A DNA stretch of 64,000 nucleotides from Fratercula arctica (Eukaryota > Chordata > Aves > Charadriiformes > Alcidae), in contig CANTUZ010000005.1 of the NCBI GenBank assembly GCA_947846985.1, forward strand, positions 22,726,389 through 22,790,388, written 5' to 3'. Numbering within the stretch: the stretch's first letter is position 1; each line of letters opens with the position of its first letter. The notes beneath the pieces are model-generated. The model saw only the letters and a program-made list of their open reading frames with translations, was not told the origin of the DNA and did no database searches. Shown piece by piece: positions 61,101-64,000 of the stretch. The position numbers and the translations under genes were made by a program.

Positions 61101-64000
61101 CAGCTGTGTAGAGAGAGCTGTCTCTACCAACATGCAAATATTTTTTTATATTGATAAAACACAGCATTGAAAGTCATAGAGTTGAACTATGCAATAAAAA
61201 GACTATAATTTAAACATGACCGCGTCCTTCTGTAGAGGCTTCCTCAAGACAAGAATGTAGAGTTTCTATGCTTAATTTACATTGAAAGCACTGTGTGTTT
61301 TTTAAAACAAAGTAAATAACACGAGAAATCTTAAATTTAAGACACTGAAGCGTAATCCATGAGAGACCTTCCTTGTAGATTAGAAATTCCTTAGATATTT
61401 ATAACTTTTTAAGCATTGAGTAATGTGAGTATCCCATTTTATTTGAGCTTGCCATTTTAGAATTACTTGTGTAAGAACTTGGGATGTGCATGTTTAATTT
61501 GCAGCAAGGTATTTGCAGTTACTGCTTGTAACTTGTTTTATTCTAGAAGCTAGATGAAAATAAATCCCCAGGAACTGACTGTTGAGTATCTACCATACTT
61601 GCAGAAGTGGGCTTCCATGAAGACTACTCATAGTTGGAAGATTAAAACCAGATGATCTTTAATATGTAAATTTTTAAAAAAGTCTTGGATTTGCAAAGAA
61701 GAAACAGCACGTGCATCCAGCTATCATTCTGGGTGTTATTTGTATTATAGATTGGTTCACTGCTCTTTGATCGTTACTCAGTTAAACTGTAAATGTTTTT
61801 AGTGAATCAGAAAGTTTTGCTTTCTGGTGCAAAGCCCTGCCTTTGGTAACATACCTTCCAGTCAGCAGGCTAATAAGAAGAGGCATGAGAAAGCTCTCCC
61901 TGCCTCTTTTATGTTTTGAACAGAAGGGTTTTTTTTCCTACGACTTTTCTATTTTTCCTTATATTTAATGAGTTTCCTGGCCTCTGCAGATATATTCTCC
62001 CATGAGGCTGATGGAAATGCTGGTGTATTTGGGTCCTCTTTCAATGAATAATAGCAGCCGTTACACTGTGTAAAATGTTAAAAATTACACTCCCAGTGCA
62101 TGTGCAGCATTTCTCCAGGGCAATCAGACGTGTGTGTGCCAGCAGAGTGGTCACTTCACCTTGCAAAGATGGGGCATTTGAGCTTACTAGATTTTTTTTT
62201 TTAACTACCCAGGCTGTATTTATTGGGGGAAAAAGCTTGTTCAGATGTTATAGTTAACTACTTAATAACTGCAGGCTCCTTACCAGTGGAACAACGGGAA
62301 CAAAACTGGAAAGTGCTGTCATGACTGTTCTGAAATCACCTGGTTGCCCCTTGAAAACATTTCTGCTAGGTGCTGGCCTGAGCAGCGTGTCTCTGCTGCC
62401 TCTCTGTGTACTCAGAGGGGAAACATGTCTGCTTTTCTTTTCAGAAATCAGACTATATTTCAAAGGTTCTGTGACAAATTTTGCGTTGCCATCAATGCGA
62501 TTCGCGGAAGTGGTGAAATACCTGAGTGAGCTGTAGCTTGTCCCTGTTAGGTACTAATATCTGGAAAAATGCAGCAATCTGGAGTTCAGGAGCTTGACAT
62601 CCGGGTTAGTGTCCAGCACCAAGGGCTGGCTTTTTCAGCCCAAACTGAGCCTCTCCTGCTTTGCTCCAACTGTGCCTTATGGCTGGGTTTTGGAAGCTTG
62701 AGCTCACTGAGTCCAACGTGCAGCCTGTGAGCCCAAGCTGGTCCTTCTGGGCTCATGAAACAGTTTCGTTTTCCAGATTTGAGCCAGGGAGGAAGCCAAA
62801 ATGCGGGCCTTGTGGATGATAAAGGAGTTGGTGTTTGAAGAAGAGCTTGAGTCGTGAGCAAGCACAGCAACAGAGATGTAACTGGAGACAGTGTGCTAGC
62901 TCTGACATGCTGCAACACCACTGCTGCTTGTTTAGCTTAAAAATGTCAGTCAGCCAATTAGTTCAGTGAAGCTTTTCAAAACATTGCCTGTGAGGTTATT
63001 AAAATTGAAGTGCTAACACAAATAGACCACATTCCAAGTTCTGAGCAGCAGAGAAGAAATCTCAACACAGGGCCAAGTGTGGACCTGATAGAAAGAATCA
63101 GTGCCTAGCTTGCACTGTGATTTTCATCTCTCAGCCCCATTCTGCATAGTTTGCTTAGCACGACAGCACGTCTGCCCAATTCCCCTCCAGCCAGCTGATG
63201 AAAAAGCAGACTGCTGAAGTATTACAGGTGTCCCTCATAAACTGGGGCTGTTACAGTATACAGCCCCATATAGGGCAGACAGGCCGTGTTCCAGCTGTGC
63301 TTCAGGGAGGAGGGGCACTTGCTGTGCAGCTGTGCAGAGGAATTAGCGATTGCATTCAAGCACAGCGACATCAATCATGAAGAATCAATTCTTGCTCCTC
63401 CCCTCAGAGCTGCAATGTGCCAGGGGCCAGCTGCCCTCAAAGAGTTGATAAACACATCTGAGGAAATGTCAGAGTGGTTCAGGCAAACCTAATACTCCTA
63501 AACCGCCACTGACAGGAGCCCGTATCTCATCCAGCCCTCAGTGATGCTGCTGTAACAGCTCAAGCCTCTGATCCAGTGTGTCTTTTATTCATTCCTCCAT
63601 CCTCCCCTGGGCTTTCCGCACATCCTTGCTCTCTTGGCTTCATGCTGCTTTGACCCTTCATTTGCATTTATCTCTCACTGTTCTAATCTGCTTTTTAAAA
63701 GCTGGTCTTTAATTTATATCTCTTTGTTGCTTTATCCCACCACAAAAGCCCTTAGACATGCTTTTTCAACACACTCTCATAGACAAGTTGAATCTTTTTT
63801 TAAAAATGTCCCCCCCTAAAAATAGATAGATTTTCCTGTGATTATTTTCAGTTTCTTTTTTTTTTTTTTTTTTTTGCAAGACATTTATGTCCCGCTACTC
63901 CACCATATTTCCAATGTCATTTAATATTCAGCTTGGTTTTTCTGCTTCCTCAGGGGTTTGATTTCCTTTTGGCTAAGAAAGAAAATCTAGGTGAAGATGT
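58185..64000. other. Intergenic unique DNA to window end
   Basis: This is AT-rich with no recognised gene or interspersed repeat. Simple features are an A18 run (59084-59101), a short GT tract near 60187 and a T20 run (63856-63875). One exon-like segment at 62445-62525 is described separately. No TTC8 exon (the neighbour expected from mammalian gene order) is seen on either strand. Confidence 0.6.
62445..62525 (+). other. Exon-like 81-nt segment
   Basis: The acceptor CTGCTTTTCTTTTCAG ends at 62444 and a donor-like CCTGA|GTGAGC follows after 81 nt (GT at 62526-62527). Two of the three frames are open across it. One reads NQTIFQRFCDKFCVAINAIR and onward, the other IRLYFKGSVTNFALPSMRFA and onward. 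It contains CpGs (GCGATTCGCGG) that are rare in the surrounding AT-rich DNA. I recognise neither reading. It may be an exon, a conserved element or chance. Confidence 0.2.

Noticed and set aside
1..64000. CRISPR array, operon, phage or bacterial insertion sequence
   Set aside because: Nothing of the kind is present. The CR1 elements, spliced FOXN3 exon and vertebrate tRNA show nuclear vertebrate DNA.
58185..64000. TTC8 exons expected from mammalian gene order
   Set aside because: No TPR-repeat coding segment is visible on either strand, so the neighbouring gene lies beyond the window if synteny holds.

Overview
This window is vertebrate nuclear DNA, almost certainly from a bird. The evidence is at least eight CR1-type LINE fragments, several ending in the typical 8-bp ATTCTRTG tail repeats, low gene density, and one recognisable protein-coding exon. 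That exon is the terminal coding exon of FOXN3 (forkhead box N3, checkpoint suppressor 1) on the + strand. The family and splice-site calls come from reading the sequence; no database search was run.

Layout. 1-8244 is read as the last FOXN3 intron, with one CR1 copy and A-rich or (TA)n low-complexity sequence. 8245-8794 is the terminal coding exon: 182 codons plus TAG. From 8795 the sequence is free of recognisable interspersed repeats for about 6.8 kb, up to a well-formed poly(A) site at 15569-15574. I interpret this as a very long, alternatively polyadenylated FOXN3 3'UTR. From about 15.6 kb to the end the window looks like an intergenic desert holding CR1 copies in both orientations, a 48-bp minisatellite in a GC-rich patch, a possible solo LTR, homopolymer runs and AT-rich unique DNA.

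Three things break up the desert. At 21147 there is a perfect Kozak ATG followed by a 25-codon, GC3-rich signal-peptide-like reading frame that ends exactly at a CAG|GTACC splice donor. It may be the first exon of an unidentified secreted or membrane protein. At 54.37-54.69 kb a CpG island lies directly upstream of an intact tRNA-Thr(UGU) gene with a Pol III terminator. At 56.33-56.94 kb a second CpG island, headed by a TATA box, has no recognisable gene and abuts a CR1 copy.

Nothing here amounts to a bacterial-style system such as CRISPR or an operon. The most rewarding items to check are the orphan signal-peptide exon, the orphan CpG-island promoter, a possible 24-nt in-frame FOXN3 cassette microexon at 5641-5664, and a perfect 12-bp hairpin in the FOXN3 3'UTR. 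Most other open frames across the window have no codon structure, splice context or family resemblance and are treated as chance.
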